Assembly (NCBI GenBank): GCA_016200135.1
Contig: JACQFI010000003.1
Coordinates: 1-64,000, forward strand
Direction of reading: 5' to 3'
From: Planctomycetota bacterium
Lineage (GTDB): Bacteria > Planctomycetota > SZUA-567 > H5-PLA8
Length of the DNA stretch: 64,000 nucleotides
Position 1 is the first letter of the stretch. Each line of letters opens with the position of its first letter. The position numbers were made by a program, and so were the translations under genes. Shown piece by piece: positions 35,784-46,206 of the stretch. Below the pieces are notes generated by a model. It did no database searches. It had not been told where the DNA came from and worked only from the letters and a program-made list of their open reading frames with translations.

Positions 35784-37229
35784 ATGAGTTCCCGACAAGC
35801 CGGAGGCAAGAGCCTCTTCCAGAAGGCCTGGGAGGCGCACACGGTCCGGACCATGTCCAACGGGCAGGTCCAGCTCTTCATCGGCCTCCACCTTATTCAT
35901 GAAGTCACCAGCCCGCAGGCGTTCGGGATGCTCCGCGACCTGAAGCTGAAGGTCGCGTATCCCAAGCGCACCTTCGCGACCGTGGACCACATCGTCCCGA
36001 CGGATACGCGCGTCGAACCCTTCGCCGACCCGCTGGCGCAGGGCATGATCGACGCGCTTCGGACGGCTTGTAAGGAATTCGGCATTACCTTCTTCGATAC
36101 GGACTCGGGCAAGCAGGGCATCGTCCACGTCATCGGCCCCGAGCAGGGCCTCACGCAGCCGGGTACGACCATCGCCTGCGGCGACAGCCACACCAGCACG
36201 CACGGAGCTTTCGGCGCGATCGCGTTCGGCATCGGCACGAGCCAGGTCCGCGACGTGCTCGCGACGCAGACCCTGGCGCTCGACCCGCTCAAGGTCCGCC
36301 GCATCAACGTCAACGGCCACCTTGCGCCGGGCGTCTACGCCAAGGACGTGATCCTGCATATCATCCGGCTGCTGGGCGTGAACGGCGGCACCGGCTACGC
36401 GTACGAGTACGGCGGCGACGTCTTCGACCGCTTCAGCATGGACGAGCGCATGACCGTCTGCAACATGTCCATCGAAGGTGGCGCGCGCGCGGGCTACGTG
36501 AACCCCGACGCAACGACCTATGCGTACCTTGTAGGCAGGCCCTATTCGCCCAAGGGCGCCGAGTGGGACCAGGCCGTCGCGCGCTGGAACGCCTGCCGCA
36601 GCGACGCCGATGCGCGCTACGACGACGTGGTGAACATCAAGGCCGAAGACATCAAGCCGACGGTGACCTGGGGCATCAACCCCGGCCAGGCGCTCTTCAT
36701 CGACGAGAAGATCCCCACGGTCGAAGGCGTCCCCGAAGGCCAGCGCGCGGGCATCAAGGAAGCGCTGGAATTCATGCAGCTTACGCCCGGCGCGCCGATC
36801 AAGGGCACCAAGGTCGATGTCTGCTTCATCGGCTCGTGCACGAACGGCCGCCTGAGCGACCTGCGCGAGGTCGCGAAGTACGTCGAGGGCCGCCAGGTGG
36901 CCAAAGGCGTGAAGGCCATCGTGGTGCCGGGCTCGCAGATCGTCCAGCAGGCCGCGGTGGAGGAAGGGCTCGACAAGATCTTCCGCGCCGCGGGCTTCGA
37001 GTGGCGCGAGGCCGGCTGTTCGATGTGCCTCGCGATGAACCCCGACAAACTCATCGGCGAGCAGCTCTGCGCGAGCAGCAGCAACCGCAACTTTAAAGGC
37101 CGCCAGGGCAGTCCCACAGGCCGCACGGTCCTGATGAGCCCGCTTATGGTCGCCGCCGCCGCGCTGACGGGCAAGATCAGCGACGCGCGGGAAGTGTTCG
37201 AGGTCAAGCCGGAGCCGGTTGGGGTGTAA
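35784..37229 (+). CDS. leuC: 3-isopropylmalate dehydratase large subunit
   Basis: 481 residues from ATG 35784. Aconitase-family enzyme of leucine biosynthesis that isomerises 2- to 3-isopropylmalate with LeuD. Marks include [29 protein letters not shown] (the [10 protein letters not shown] part names the site), and Fe-S cysteines in FIGSCTNGR and [20 protein letters not shown] is the substrate-binding Arg loop. Length is normal. leuD follows after one small gene. Confidence 0.95.
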   Translation: MSSRQAGGKSLFQKAWEAHTVRTMSNGQVQLFIGLHLIHEVTSPQAFGMLRDLKLKVAYPKRTFATVDHIVPTDTRVEPFADPLAQGMIDALRTACKEFGITFFDTDSGKQGIVHVIGPEQGLTQPGTTIACGDSHTSTHGAFGAIAFGIGTSQVRDVLATQTLALDPLKVRRINVNGHLAPGVYAKDVILHIIRLLGVNGGTGYAYEYGGDVFDRFSMDERMTVCNMSIEGGARAGYVNPDATTYAYLVGRPYSPKGAEWDQAVARWNACRSDADARYDDVVNIKAEDIKPTVTWGINPGQALFIDEKIPTVEGVPEGQRAGIKEALEFMQLTPGAPIKGTKVDVCFIGSCTNGRLSDLREVAKYVEGRQVAKGVKAIVVPGSQIVQQAAVEEGLDKIFRAAGFEWREAGCSMCLAMNPDKLIGEQLCASSSNRNFKGRQGSPTGRTVLMSPLMVAAAALTGKISDAREVFEVKPEPVGV

Positions 37230-37236
37230 GTTTGTA

Positions 37237-37614
37237 ATGACCAAGCCCCGAATAATAGTCGGCGTGTTGGCACTTCTCCTTGTAGGTGTGGCCTGTCTTT
37301 TCGTATGGCGATCTGGATTGTTTGTAAAGGTGACCAACAGAGATGGGGGAAGCGTTTCATCGGTAGTCGTTCAGGTTACAGGTCATTCGTACGATTTGGG
37401 AACGCTTCAGCCAGGGGAAACCAAGATCGTTCGGGTTAGTCCTGCGGGGGAATCGAGCGTCGAACTACAATACGTGGATTCAACGGGGCAATCTCGCAGG
37501 GCTCAGGTGGATTGTTATATTGATGGAGTCGGTGGATACCGAGGCACAATTGATGCAGTCATTGATTCATCGGGGTTAGTGGCTTCACAAAACAACATCA
37601 CGGTCGGACCTTGA
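37237..37614 (+). CDS. Small membrane-anchored hypothetical protein between leuC and leuD
   Basis: 125 residues from ATG 37237. One N-terminal membrane helix (IIVGVLALLLVGVACLFVW) is followed by a small beta-rich domain (VTNRDGGSVSSVVVQVTGHSYDLGTLQPGET gives the region at residues 33-63). Codon use is clearly more A+T-rich than in leuC and leuD, which suggests a later insertion. No role in leucine synthesis is evident. Confidence 0.65.
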   Translation: MTKPRIIVGVLALLLVGVACLFVWRSGLFVKVTNRDGGSVSSVVVQVTGHSYDLGTLQPGETKIVRVSPAGESSVELQYVDSTGQSRRAQVDCYIDGVGGYRGTIDAVIDSSGLVASQNNITVGP

Positions 37615-37655
37615 AGCTGGTAAGCGCTCGAAATAGATGAAGGGGAATTCAAAGC

Positions 37656-38249
37656 ATGGCACTAGAGAAGATCACCAAGATTGAAGGTCCCGCCGCCGTC
37701 TTTCGCGGCGACGACGTGGATACCGACCGCATCATCCCGGCGCGCTTCATGAAGTGCGTCACGTTTGATGGCCTGGGCGAGTACCTCTTTCATGACGTCC
37801 GCTTCGATGCCAAGGGCAAGCCCACCGGCCACATGCTCGATAAGCCCGAACGCAAGGGCGCGTCGGTGCTGGTCGTCGGCAACAACTTCGGCTGCGGGTC
37901 CTCGCGCGAGCACGCCCCGCAGGCCCTGCAGAAGTTCGGCATCCAGGCCATCGTCGGCGGCGGGTACGCGGAGATCTTCTTCGGCAACAGCACCACCTTG
38001 GGGATTCCCTGCGTGGCGCTCGCGCCGAAAGACCTCGCGCGGCTCACCGAGGCCGTCGAGAAGGACGCGAAGCTGAAGGTGACCGTGGATCTCTCGGCCA
38101 AGACCGTCAACTGGGGAAGCGAGAAGGCGCCGCTCGCGATCAAGGACGGCGCGCGGCAGGCGCTCATGGAAGGGCAGTGGGACGCGATCGGCCAGTTGCT
38201 CGAAGCGCAGGGACAGGTGGCGAAACTCGAAGCCGCGTTGCCGTACTGA
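37656..38249 (+). CDS. leuD: 3-isopropylmalate dehydratase small subunit
   Basis: 197 residues, AAGGGG upstream of the ATG. Swivel domain of isopropylmalate isomerase. DDVDTDRIIPARFMK near the start and NNFGCGSSREHAPQAL are the family signatures; GNSTTLGIPCVAL follows. It partners LeuC encoded 430 bases upstream. Confidence 0.95.
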   Translation: MALEKITKIEGPAAVFRGDDVDTDRIIPARFMKCVTFDGLGEYLFHDVRFDAKGKPTGHMLDKPERKGASVLVVGNNFGCGSSREHAPQALQKFGIQAIVGGGYAEIFFGNSTTLGIPCVALAPKDLARLTEAVEKDAKLKVTVDLSAKTVNWGSEKAPLAIKDGARQALMEGQWDAIGQLLEAQGQVAKLEAALPY

Positions 38250-38370
38250 CGGCCGCTATTGAAATAGGGTGGTCTCGCGAATTTCGGAACTTCGGATGCG
38301 GACGGGCGTCTAATGCATCTAGCCCTGTTGCAGACCCGCGGAATTGAAACGGCCAACCCCGGAGGCCCCC

Positions 38371-40308
38371 ATGCTTGAAGTTCGCCCGGATCCCGCGCAC
38401 AGATTCACAAGCCGCGCGCTTGCGCCCGTGCTCTTCTTTCTCTTGGTCCAGGCGACGCTGGCCGCGGGTGAAGCCCCGCGCGAAGACGCGAGCAAGCTCC
38501 CGTTGCCGCTCAAGCCGCCCGGCGGGATGCTCCAGCAGATCACGCCCGACACGGCTTTCGTCATCCAGACCGACGTGAGTTCCTCCTACCTGAGCAACCT
38601 GGTCACGCAGATCACGACCGTCGAAGGGCGCATGTTCAACCTCTTCAAGATCACGCCGGGGTTCCTGAAGGGCAACGATCCGAAGGTGAAGCTCAGCAGC
38701 AAGATCACCATCAACGGGGACACGCTGAGCAAGTGGGGCTTCAAGCCGTGGATCGAGGTCCGCGTGTACAAGAAGTTCGAGGACTACGTGGACGAGCACT
38801 TCAACGAGTCCGACCGGCTCACGGCGCTGGTGAACAAGACCGAGGTGAAGAAAGAGACCAACGAGCAGCGCGCGGTCCGGCGCATCACCGAGGGCATTCC
38901 CGGCGCGTACTACATGCGCATCACCGATTACGACGGCAAGTTCGTGGACCGCCGCATCCGCGCCTACGTGGGCCCGAAGAACCCCGAGGAAGTCGAAGGC
39001 GACCTGCTTCACGAACTCGGGCACCTTTTCCTCGAGACGTACCTGATGGAGTTCGCCGGCGCGCCCAAGAAGGGCCAGGAGGCCGAGAAGCGCGGGACGC
39101 CGGCGTGGATCGGCGAGGGCGTCGCGCAACTCTTCGAGGTCAACTGGGCCACGAGCAAGCTCTCGGAAAAGAAGAAGAAGCAGTACAGCGCCATGATCTA
39201 CGAGGCCGTCCTCGCCAACGACCACTATCCGGTGGACGAGTTCATCAACGTCACCAACGCCCATAACCTCCAGGCCATTCAGGGCAACCCGCTCAAGTCC
39301 ACCATCAATTACGCCCAGTCGTGGTCGGTGATGCAGTTCATGGTGGAGATGAAGTGGCAGGCGTTCCTGCAGTTCCTCGAAAACTGCCGCACCTATAACA
39401 TGGAGGGCCTGCAGAAGGGCAAGAAGATCAGCGAGCTCTACTCCATCCAGGAGCGCGCGTTCAAGGACGCCTTCGGCGTGCCCATGAAGGACATGGAGGA
39501 GCACTGGAAGAAACACGTCATTGATACGATGGAGAAGGATCTCAAGCGCGATCCTTCGGGCTACTATTGGTGCGGCGAGTACTACCTCCGCCGCAAGAGC
39601 GACGGGTATCTCGACAAGGCCGCCGAGCGCTTCAAAAAGGCCATCGACGGCGCGCTGGACAAGGGCGAAGGCTATCTCGGCATGGGCCGCGTGGACCTGC
39701 TGAAGAAGGACGTGGAGTCTGCGCTCAAGAACTTCAAGAAGGCCAGCGAGCTCAGCCCCAAGGACGAGGACGGCTGGTACTACCTGGGCATCGCGCAGGT
39801 GCGGGCGGGCAAGAGCAAGGACGCGATCGCGAGCTTCGAGCAGGCGGTGAAGTTGTACCCGCTCTTCCACCAGGCGCTCTCGGGGCTCGCCGACGCCTAC
39901 TTCAGCAACCGCGAATTCGCCAAGGCGCAGGCCTCGTACGACGCGGCCTTCCAGATCTCCAAGCACCCGAACTACCTCTTCAGCATCGGGCAGGCGGCGT
40001 ACTTCGCGAAGAACTACGAGGAAGCGCAGAAGAACTTCGCCGCGTACAGTAACATCTTCCCCAAGGCCGGCGAAGGCGCCTTCTGGTACGGCCTGGCCGC
40101 GCTGCGGCTGAAGCAGAACGAGTTTGCTGTAAAGAAGCTGACCGAAGCGGTGAGCCTCGACCCCAACGACGCCACCTATAAGCAGGCGCTGGCGATGGCG
40201 CAGAAGGGCGAGATCATGCGCTTCCAGGCCGAGACCGACGACGCCAAGAGCGCTGACCCGAAGGCCGATGCGGGCAAAATCAAGCCGCCGACGGTGTACG
40301 ACGAGTAA
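38371..40308 (+). CDS. Secreted HExxH metallopeptidase-like protein with TPR repeats
   Basis: 645 residues from ATG 38371 (GGAGG five bases upstream). A signal peptide ends near TLAAG. The middle domain carries LLHELGHLFLE with His214, Glu215 and His218, a zinc gluzincin-like (peptidase MA-type) motif, and GTPAWIGEGVAQLFE about 30 residues on, where Glu is the likely third ligand. From about residue 395 to 620 there are five to six TPR units (GEGYLGMGRVDLLKKDVESAL, EDGWYYLGIAQVRAG and so on). Probably periplasmic or surface bound. It starts a run of three large genes on this strand. Confidence 0.82.
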   Translation: MLEVRPDPAHRFTSRALAPVLFFLLVQATLAAGEAPREDASKLPLPLKPPGGMLQQITPDTAFVIQTDVSSSYLSNLVTQITTVEGRMFNLFKITPGFLKGNDPKVKLSSKITINGDTLSKWGFKPWIEVRVYKKFEDYVDEHFNESDRLTALVNKTEVKKETNEQRAVRRITEGIPGAYYMRITDYDGKFVDRRIRAYVGPKNPEEVEGDLLHELGHLFLETYLMEFAGAPKKGQEAEKRGTPAWIGEGVAQLFEVNWATSKLSEKKKKQYSAMIYEAVLANDHYPVDEFINVTNAHNLQAIQGNPLKSTINYAQSWSVMQFMVEMKWQAFLQFLENCRTYNMEGLQKGKKISELYSIQERAFKDAFGVPMKDMEEHWKKHVIDTMEKDLKRDPSGYYWCGEYYLRRKSDGYLDKAAERFKKAIDGALDKGEGYLGMGRVDLLKKDVESALKNFKKASELSPKDEDGWYYLGIAQVRAGKSKDAIASFEQAVKLYPLFHQALSGLADAYFSNREFAKAQASYDAAFQISKHPNYLFSIGQAAYFAKNYEEAQKNFAAYSNIFPKAGEGAFWYGLAALRLKQNEFAVKKLTEAVSLDPNDATYKQALAMAQKGEIMRFQAETDDAKSADPKADAGKIKPPTVYDE

Positions 40309-40323
40309 CCAAGGAGCCCGGGC

Positions 40324-43257
40324 GTGAAGCTGCGCTGCACCGCCTGCAACAACGACCTGAACATCCCCGAGCACCTCGGCGGCAAGGCCATCAAGTGTCC
40401 GATGTGCGGCAACCGCTTCAACGTACCGGGCAGCAGCGCGCCCGGCGCGCCTTCCGCCATGCCGACGGTAAAAGGTCACGACGAACTCTCACTGACGCCC
40501 ATTGGCGAGAAGGTGCCCGAACCGCAAGGCCCGGCCAAGATGGAGTTCTGTCCGAACTGCGGCGCGAAGTGGAAGGAAGGCGACAGCACGTGCCGCAAGT
40601 GCGCCTTCAACCTGGCGCTCGGCCGGCGCTTGAACCCCACCGCGCACCGGCGCCGCGTCATGATTCCGATTGACCTTACCAAGGTCTTCCTGATCGCGCT
40701 TATCGTGGGCGCCGCCTACGGCATCTACTACCTCTACTTCAATTGGGGCCACATTGAGCGCGCCGGCAAAGACGCGTACGACAACGCCTCGCGCGCGCCC
40801 GTAACCACCGATTCACAATCGCTGCTCGAAAAGAAAGGCGCGCAGAAGACGGCGCAGCCGCCGGACGCGCAGCCCAAGCCCGCAGTCACGCCGACGCCCA
40901 CGACGCAGACTCCGGCCAAGTCCGCCGGTCCCGAGTTCGGCACGCTGCCAGTGGCGGAGCGCGTCGCCGTTATGCTTGCGGACCTGCACTCCCCCGAGAC
41001 CTATTCGCGCGGCAAGGCGCGGGCGATGGATCTGGTTCGTAATACCGAGGCCGTTCCGCTGCTGGCGCAGGCGCTGAACGATTCGTGGAAGGACGACGCC
41101 AAGGACACGCCCGAGTTCCGGATGGCGCTGGCCACGGCGCTGGCGACGCTGCGCTCGGCGGACCTCGCGCCGACCTTCGCCGCGTGCCTCACCGTGAAAG
41201 GCGCCAACGGTTCCCAGGCGGGGCAGTTGATCGCGCTCGCGTCCACCGTGCTCAAGGGCCTGGGCGATGCCGCGATGCCCGCGATCGAGAAGGCCCTCAG
41301 GGACGGCGACGATGCGAACAAGATCGGCGCGCTGGGCGCGTGCGAGCGCAACGAGTGGCACATCGCCGACGGTCAGATCAAGACGCTGCTGGCCTCCGCG
41401 AATCCGCGCGTGAAGCGCGCGGCGCTCGGGGCGCTGGCCGGCAAGCTGCGCAATGCCGCGCTGCTGCCCGAGGCGGTTCTCGCGCTGGCCGATAAGGACA
41501 TCCTCGTAGCCAACGCGGCCAGCAACGCCCTGGCCGCGCTCCCGAAGGAGTCGGCGCCGCTCGCCGCCGAGGCCCTGGGTCACGACGCCCAGATGCCGCT
41601 GGTCCGCGTGATGCTGCACGCGCGTCCGATCCTGGCGGCCGAAGACGGCAAAGGCACGGCCGAGATCGCGGCGCGCGTCCGCGCCATCGCGGGCGGCGTG
41701 AAGGCGCCTGAGACCGAAGCCGAGCGCACGGTCTTCCTCAAATCGGACGTGCAGCGCGCGACGGCGATGGTCCGCATCGCCATGGGCAAGAGCATCGAGC
41801 CGTCCCTGGCCGAGCCGTTCGCGGCGCTGCTGCTCGCGGACGCGTTCAAACTCGTGCGCCGCCGGGCCGCGCTGGCGCTCTCGGGCACAAGCGGCGCGAA
41901 GGTGGCGGAGGCGCTCGCGCTGGCCTGCTTCGACGACGACCTGCAGACCGCGATCCTCGCCGCCGATGCCGTCGCGCCCAAGTCCGATATCGACAGCGCC
42001 AAGCCGCTCCTGCTCGCGGGCCTGGCCGAGGCCGGCGGCTACCGCCGCGTCTGCTGCGCGGGGATGCTCTATCGCCAAGGCACTCCGGAAGGCGCTAAGG
42101 TATTGCGCGAGGTGGCCGCGGACGAGTCCGCCGCCATGGCCGACCGCGCCTTGGCGCTGCGCTTTCTCGGCAAGGATCTCCAGCCCGAAGAGAAAGCGCT
42201 CGCTGGCCGGCTCAAAGGCGCCGTCGGCGGCGATCCCATTGTGCAAAGGCTTTTGAACTCCGCACTGGCGCAGACCGGCGACGAGAAGGCCCGCGCGGAA
42301 CTCTACGGCAACCTGAAGAACTTCGAGAACGACCTCCAGCGCGAGATCGCGCTGCAAGAAGTCGCGCTGATCTCCGATACCAGCGCCGTCCAGGCGCTCC
42401 TGAACGAACTGCGCGCGGGCAACGTGAGCGCCGCGTTCGCGCCGGTGCTCGGCCATGCCTTCGGCCGGTTCGCGTCGCCCGAAGTCATGCAGGCGTTGCT
42501 CGCGGCGTTCGCTTCGGCCAACGACCAGACCATGGACTGGATGGCGCTCGCCGTCGCGCGCTACGGCGACGCGGCCGTGAAGCCGCTCGAGGAAGCCTTG
42601 AAGAACCCTTCGCCGCGCGTGCGCGCCACGGCCATCGCGGCGCTCGCGGGCATCGGCACCAAGGCGACGCAGGCCGCGGCGATCAAGGCCATGAAAGAAG
42701 AGAAGGATCCGCTGGGCGCGAAGGCGGGCAACCGCGCGCTCGCCTGGGCGACCGGGCAGGCCGGGGAACTCTCGCCCTCCGAATGGGAAGTGGTGGCCGG
42801 CGGCGCCAAGCCGAACCCTTCGGGCAAGTGGTCGAAAACCGCGGGCGAGGCCAACGAGATCGTGTCCTACAGCGTTCCGGAGGAACTCGCTGCGGGGTTC
42901 AAAGGTAACCCGTGGCCCGGCGAGCCCACGTTCCGCGTCTCCGTCGAGCGCAACGCGAACGTGGACCAGCAGGTGAGCGATCTGCGCACGCGACTGCGCG
43001 AGGGCAAGCCGATGTACTCGAACCAGGCCGCGCGAGCCATCAAGCCCGAGGCCAAGTACGGGCAGAATCCGCCGCTGGTGGGCCTGGTCTGGGCGGAAGC
43101 CGACCGCGTGTACGCGGTCTTCTGCGCGAACCTGCTGGAAGGCGAGAACAAGATCTACGTCCGCGTGGATTTCACCTGCAAGCCCGCGCTGTGGAGTTAC
43201 AACGAGCCGCTGTTCGAGAAGCTCATGTCGTCCGTCGTGATTCGCAAGCCGAAGTGA
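40324..43257 (+). CDS. Zinc-ribbon, single-pass membrane, HEAT-repeat protein
   Basis: 977 residues from GTG 40324 with AAGGAG eight bases upstream. The N-terminus has two zinc ribbons: CTACNND...KCPMC (residues 5-28) and FCPNC...CRKC (about 75-93). A membrane helix (VFLIALIVGAAYGIYYLYF) separates them from a Pro/Thr linker and about 650 residues of HEAT-like helical repeats (LAQALND, AVLALADKDILVANAASNAL, RVRATAIAALAGIG). The last 150 residues form a separate beta-rich domain. The ribbons would face the cytoplasm and the repeats the periplasm. Role unknown. Confidence 0.82.
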   Translation: MKLRCTACNNDLNIPEHLGGKAIKCPMCGNRFNVPGSSAPGAPSAMPTVKGHDELSLTPIGEKVPEPQGPAKMEFCPNCGAKWKEGDSTCRKCAFNLALGRRLNPTAHRRRVMIPIDLTKVFLIALIVGAAYGIYYLYFNWGHIERAGKDAYDNASRAPVTTDSQSLLEKKGAQKTAQPPDAQPKPAVTPTPTTQTPAKSAGPEFGTLPVAERVAVMLADLHSPETYSRGKARAMDLVRNTEAVPLLAQALNDSWKDDAKDTPEFRMALATALATLRSADLAPTFAACLTVKGANGSQAGQLIALASTVLKGLGDAAMPAIEKALRDGDDANKIGALGACERNEWHIADGQIKTLLASANPRVKRAALGALAGKLRNAALLPEAVLALADKDILVANAASNALAALPKESAPLAAEALGHDAQMPLVRVMLHARPILAAEDGKGTAEIAARVRAIAGGVKAPETEAERTVFLKSDVQRATAMVRIAMGKSIEPSLAEPFAALLLADAFKLVRRRAALALSGTSGAKVAEALALACFDDDLQTAILAADAVAPKSDIDSAKPLLLAGLAEAGGYRRVCCAGMLYRQGTPEGAKVLREVAADESAAMADRALALRFLGKDLQPEEKALAGRLKGAVGGDPIVQRLLNSALAQTGDEKARAELYGNLKNFENDLQREIALQEVALISDTSAVQALLNELRAGNVSAAFAPVLGHAFGRFASPEVMQALLAAFASANDQTMDWMALAVARYGDAAVKPLEEALKNPSPRVRATAIAALAGIGTKATQAAAIKAMKEEKDPLGAKAGNRALAWATGQAGELSPSEWEVVAGGAKPNPSGKWSKTAGEANEIVSYSVPEELAAGFKGNPWPGEPTFRVSVERNANVDQQVSDLRTRLREGKPMYSNQAARAIKPEAKYGQNPPLVGLVWAEADRVYAVFCANLLEGENKIYVRVDFTCKPALWSYNEPLFEKLMSSVVIRKPK

Positions 43258-43288
43258 TGCCGGACCTCCGGGGCGCCCGCACACCTTG

Positions 43289-46129
43289 ATGCAGAAGCGA
43301 CTGCTTTCCCTGCGTGTCTTCGTTCTTCTCGCCACGCTGGCGTTCTGTCCGGCGTGGGTGCGGGCCGAAGCGCCCGCCGATGCGCCGCGCACGGACGAAC
43401 TGGCCGTACGCCCGGGCGTGCGGGGCGTCCTGACGCACTGGCTCACCGCGCCCGCCGTGCCCGATGCCGTGGAGAAACTCGCCGATGCGCCTTCCAAAGC
43501 CCGCGCAGGCACCGCCGCGCCCGGGGGCGGGAAGTGGGGCTACACGGTCTCGGAAGGCGAGTTCGTCGAGCTGAAGGACCAGATTCGCGGCGTGCGCAAC
43601 GGTTCGGTGTGGGCCATTGCGCGCGTCAAGAGTCCCACCGGCGGCGCGCGCGTGCTTACGGCGTACGCCTTCGGCGCCATCAAGGTCTTCATCGACGGCA
43701 AAGCCGTGCTGGCCAAGCCGGCCGCCGCCGGCGACCGCTCCGACAGCGTGCACGCGAACATCGAACTGCCGAAGGGCGAGTGCGAGATCGCGCTCGCGAC
43801 GGGCATCCGCTGGGGCTACTGCAACTTCGCGGTCGTGCTGACCGACGCGAAGCTCCGCCCGGTCCCCGAAGACCTCGAGATCATACAGCTCGAAGAAGGC
43901 CGCTCGGCCGACGCGGGCAGCGCGCTCGCGCGTTCGCTGAGCCTCGCCTCCGACTTCGCGTTCGTCACCGAGGGCCAGGTCTGCGGGCTGACGCTCTCGA
44001 TGATCGGCGGTTGGCCCGCGGACGCCGGCGAGTTCCGCGTCCGATATATGGGCCCGGATGGGAAAGAATGGGCCGCGCCCGGCGGCAAGCAGTTGCCGCT
44101 CACGCTGGCCTCCAAGCCTTTGCGCGCGAGCTTTAAAGGCCCGGCGCAGGCGGGCGCGGAAGTAAAACTTACGTGCGAACTCCTGGCGGAGAAGGACGAG
44201 AAGACCAGCGTCCTCGGCACGAAGACGCTGCGGCTCTACACGCTCGCGGGGATCAAGTCCGAGTACGCGAAACTTCAGGAAGAGATCGTCAAGGTTCGCG
44301 CGCAGGCCGGCAAACCGCTGCCGGTTGCCGCGCTGGCGCTCGAGAAGACCGGCATCTGGCTCGAACGGCTGGCCTCCGGCGATGAACGGCCGAGTGAAGC
44401 GCTCGGAGCGACGCTGGTGGAACTCTTGCAGACCGCGCGCGAGGACATGCCTGTCGAGGCCGCCGGGAAAGATCCGTTCGAGAACAAGCCCGGGTATCTC
44501 GAACGCGCCTACTGGAGCGTTATCGACGAGTCCGCGCAACCCTACTTTGCGTATGTGCCGAGCGCCGCGAAGGACGAACTATCCAAGCCGAGAGATCAGG
44601 CCAAGAAGTTTCCCCTGGTCGTCTTCCTGCACGGCTACGTGCCCGACTACCACAAGCACCGCTGGTGGGGCGAGATGCCCGAGTTCAATGCCGTCTTCGA
44701 GCGGCAGGGCGCGTTCCTCTGCATTCCCTTCGGCCGCTCGAACGCGGACTTCGTCGGCATCGGCGAGGTGGACGTGCTCAAGGTCATGGAGGAGATGAAG
44801 CGCCTCTATCCCATCGACGAGGAGCGCGTGTATCTCTACGGTTATTCCATGGGCGGCATGGGCGCGTACACAATCTGCGCGCATTACCCCGAACCGTGGG
44901 CCGCCGCGATCGCCATCGCCGGGCGCGCCGACAGCCCGCTGCTGATGAAGACGCAGGGCCTCGGCAGCCTGCAGCCGTTCAAGCAGTGGCTCGTGCGCGC
45001 CGACCAGCCGATCGATCTCTGCGAGAACTTCGTCAATATACCTATTCGCATCTACCACGGCACCGAAGACCAGTTCATCTCGCCAGACGAAGCCAAGCGC
45101 ATGGAGAAGCGCCTGAAGGAGATCGGCTGCGACGCGAAGCTGACCACGATGCCCGGCAACCACTGGTTCGGCTTCGACCTCATGGCCGACGACGAGCTGG
45201 TGAAGTGGCTGCTGACGCACACGCGCGAGAAGAGTCCGAAAGTGCAGAGACTGAAGAACTATTCATTGCGATTTGGTTCCCTTTTTGAGGCACAATTGCG
45301 GCACGTGACAGGCCAGTTGGAGGCGTTTGATTTTCAATGGGAGCGAGACGCCGATGGAGTGAAGTTGAAAAAACTGAAGGGGCCAGTCGTACAACTGGCC
45401 ATCAAAGGCTGTTTGGGTGGTCTGCCTAATGACCTGGAAGGCTATAGCTGCAGTTCATGGAAAGGCGAAGACGGACAATGGGCCCTCTTCCGGTTGAAGT
45501 CAAAGGCAGTGGGGCCTGAAATCTTGGGGCTATTTCCAGAATGGAAAACTTCCGTCCGCTGCGGCCCGGTGAAGGAAGCCACCTACGGCCCGTTCCTGAT
45601 CGTCTACGGAACGACGGGCGGCGCGGACGCGCTGAAGCGCAACAAGGCCGCCGCGGAGTCCTTCGCCGAGGCGTGGTACGACTTCGCAAAGGGCAAGGCG
45701 CAGATCAAGGCGGATAAGGACGTCACCGAAGAGGAGAAGAAGACGAAGAACCTCTTTCTCTTTGGCGAGGAGCAGGAGAACAAGCTTCACGCCGAGTGCG
45801 CCGCGACCAAGAAGCTTCCGTTTGAGGTCAAGGACGGCAAGGCCGCGATCGGCGAGAAGACGTTCGAGCTGAAGGACCGCGGGATCATGTACATCTATCC
45901 AAGCCCGTTCGAGGGCGCGGGGCCGGAGCGCAGCGTCGTGATCTGCGCGGGGCTGCTCTACGGCAAGCACCTGCCCTTCAACCACAAGCTCGACCTGGTC
46001 CCAGACTTCCTGATCTATACCGCCGACCCCGACAACGACGGCACGAACACGAACAAGCCCGTCGTGGCCGGTTACTTCGACGGCAAGTGGAAGTTGAGTG
46101 CGGATACGACGTGGTATTTCGATAAGTAG
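43289..46129 (+). CDS. Secreted alpha/beta-hydrolase (esterase) with extra N- and C-terminal domains
   Basis: 946 residues from ATG 43289. Signal peptide to about RAE. Residues about 40-350 are beta-rich. The hydrolase core lies at about 400-650: FPLVVFLHGYVP, nucleophile elbow LYGYSMGGMGAY, YHGTEDQFISP (acid) and MPGNHWFGF (His), the pattern of feruloyl/acetyl-xylan and PHB-depolymerase-like esterases. A C-terminal domain of about 280 residues follows. About 45,240-45,550 the base composition turns markedly A+T-rich without breaking the frame. Likely acts on extracellular esters of polysaccharide. Confidence 0.85.
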   Translation: MQKRLLSLRVFVLLATLAFCPAWVRAEAPADAPRTDELAVRPGVRGVLTHWLTAPAVPDAVEKLADAPSKARAGTAAPGGGKWGYTVSEGEFVELKDQIRGVRNGSVWAIARVKSPTGGARVLTAYAFGAIKVFIDGKAVLAKPAAAGDRSDSVHANIELPKGECEIALATGIRWGYCNFAVVLTDAKLRPVPEDLEIIQLEEGRSADAGSALARSLSLASDFAFVTEGQVCGLTLSMIGGWPADAGEFRVRYMGPDGKEWAAPGGKQLPLTLASKPLRASFKGPAQAGAEVKLTCELLAEKDEKTSVLGTKTLRLYTLAGIKSEYAKLQEEIVKVRAQAGKPLPVAALALEKTGIWLERLASGDERPSEALGATLVELLQTAREDMPVEAAGKDPFENKPGYLERAYWSVIDESAQPYFAYVPSAAKDELSKPRDQAKKFPLVVFLHGYVPDYHKHRWWGEMPEFNAVFERQGAFLCIPFGRSNADFVGIGEVDVLKVMEEMKRLYPIDEERVYLYGYSMGGMGAYTICAHYPEPWAAAIAIAGRADSPLLMKTQGLGSLQPFKQWLVRADQPIDLCENFVNIPIRIYHGTEDQFISPDEAKRMEKRLKEIGCDAKLTTMPGNHWFGFDLMADDELVKWLLTHTREKSPKVQRLKNYSLRFGSLFEAQLRHVTGQLEAFDFQWERDADGVKLKKLKGPVVQLAIKGCLGGLPNDLEGYSCSSWKGEDGQWALFRLKSKAVGPEILGLFPEWKTSVRCGPVKEATYGPFLIVYGTTGGADALKRNKAAAESFAEAWYDFAKGKAQIKADKDVTEEEKKTKNLFLFGEEQENKLHAECAATKKLPFEVKDGKAAIGEKTFELKDRGIMYIYPSPFEGAGPERSVVICAGLLYGKHLPFNHKLDLVPDFLIYTADPDNDGTNTNKPVVAGYFDGKWKLSADTTWYFDK

Positions 46130-46206
46130 GGGGCGAGTAGGGGACAGGATTCAGGGAACGGCCAGCCGTCTGCCTTTTCCTGATTCCCGAATCCAAACCC
46201 CTGCCG

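Noticed and set aside
35252..35902. 216-codon plus frame (and a minus frame) across the tandem repeats
   Set aside because: Openness follows from the 147-base period; the frame runs into leuC in another frame and lacks coding character.
38164..40479. 771-codon minus-strand frame under the HExxH-TPR gene
   Set aside because: Antisense shadow in high-GC sequence; plus strand has signal peptide, HELGH and TPR repeats.
40813..43512. 899-codon minus-strand frame under the HEAT-repeat gene
   Set aside because: Antisense shadow; Arg/Ala/Gly-rich without motifs.
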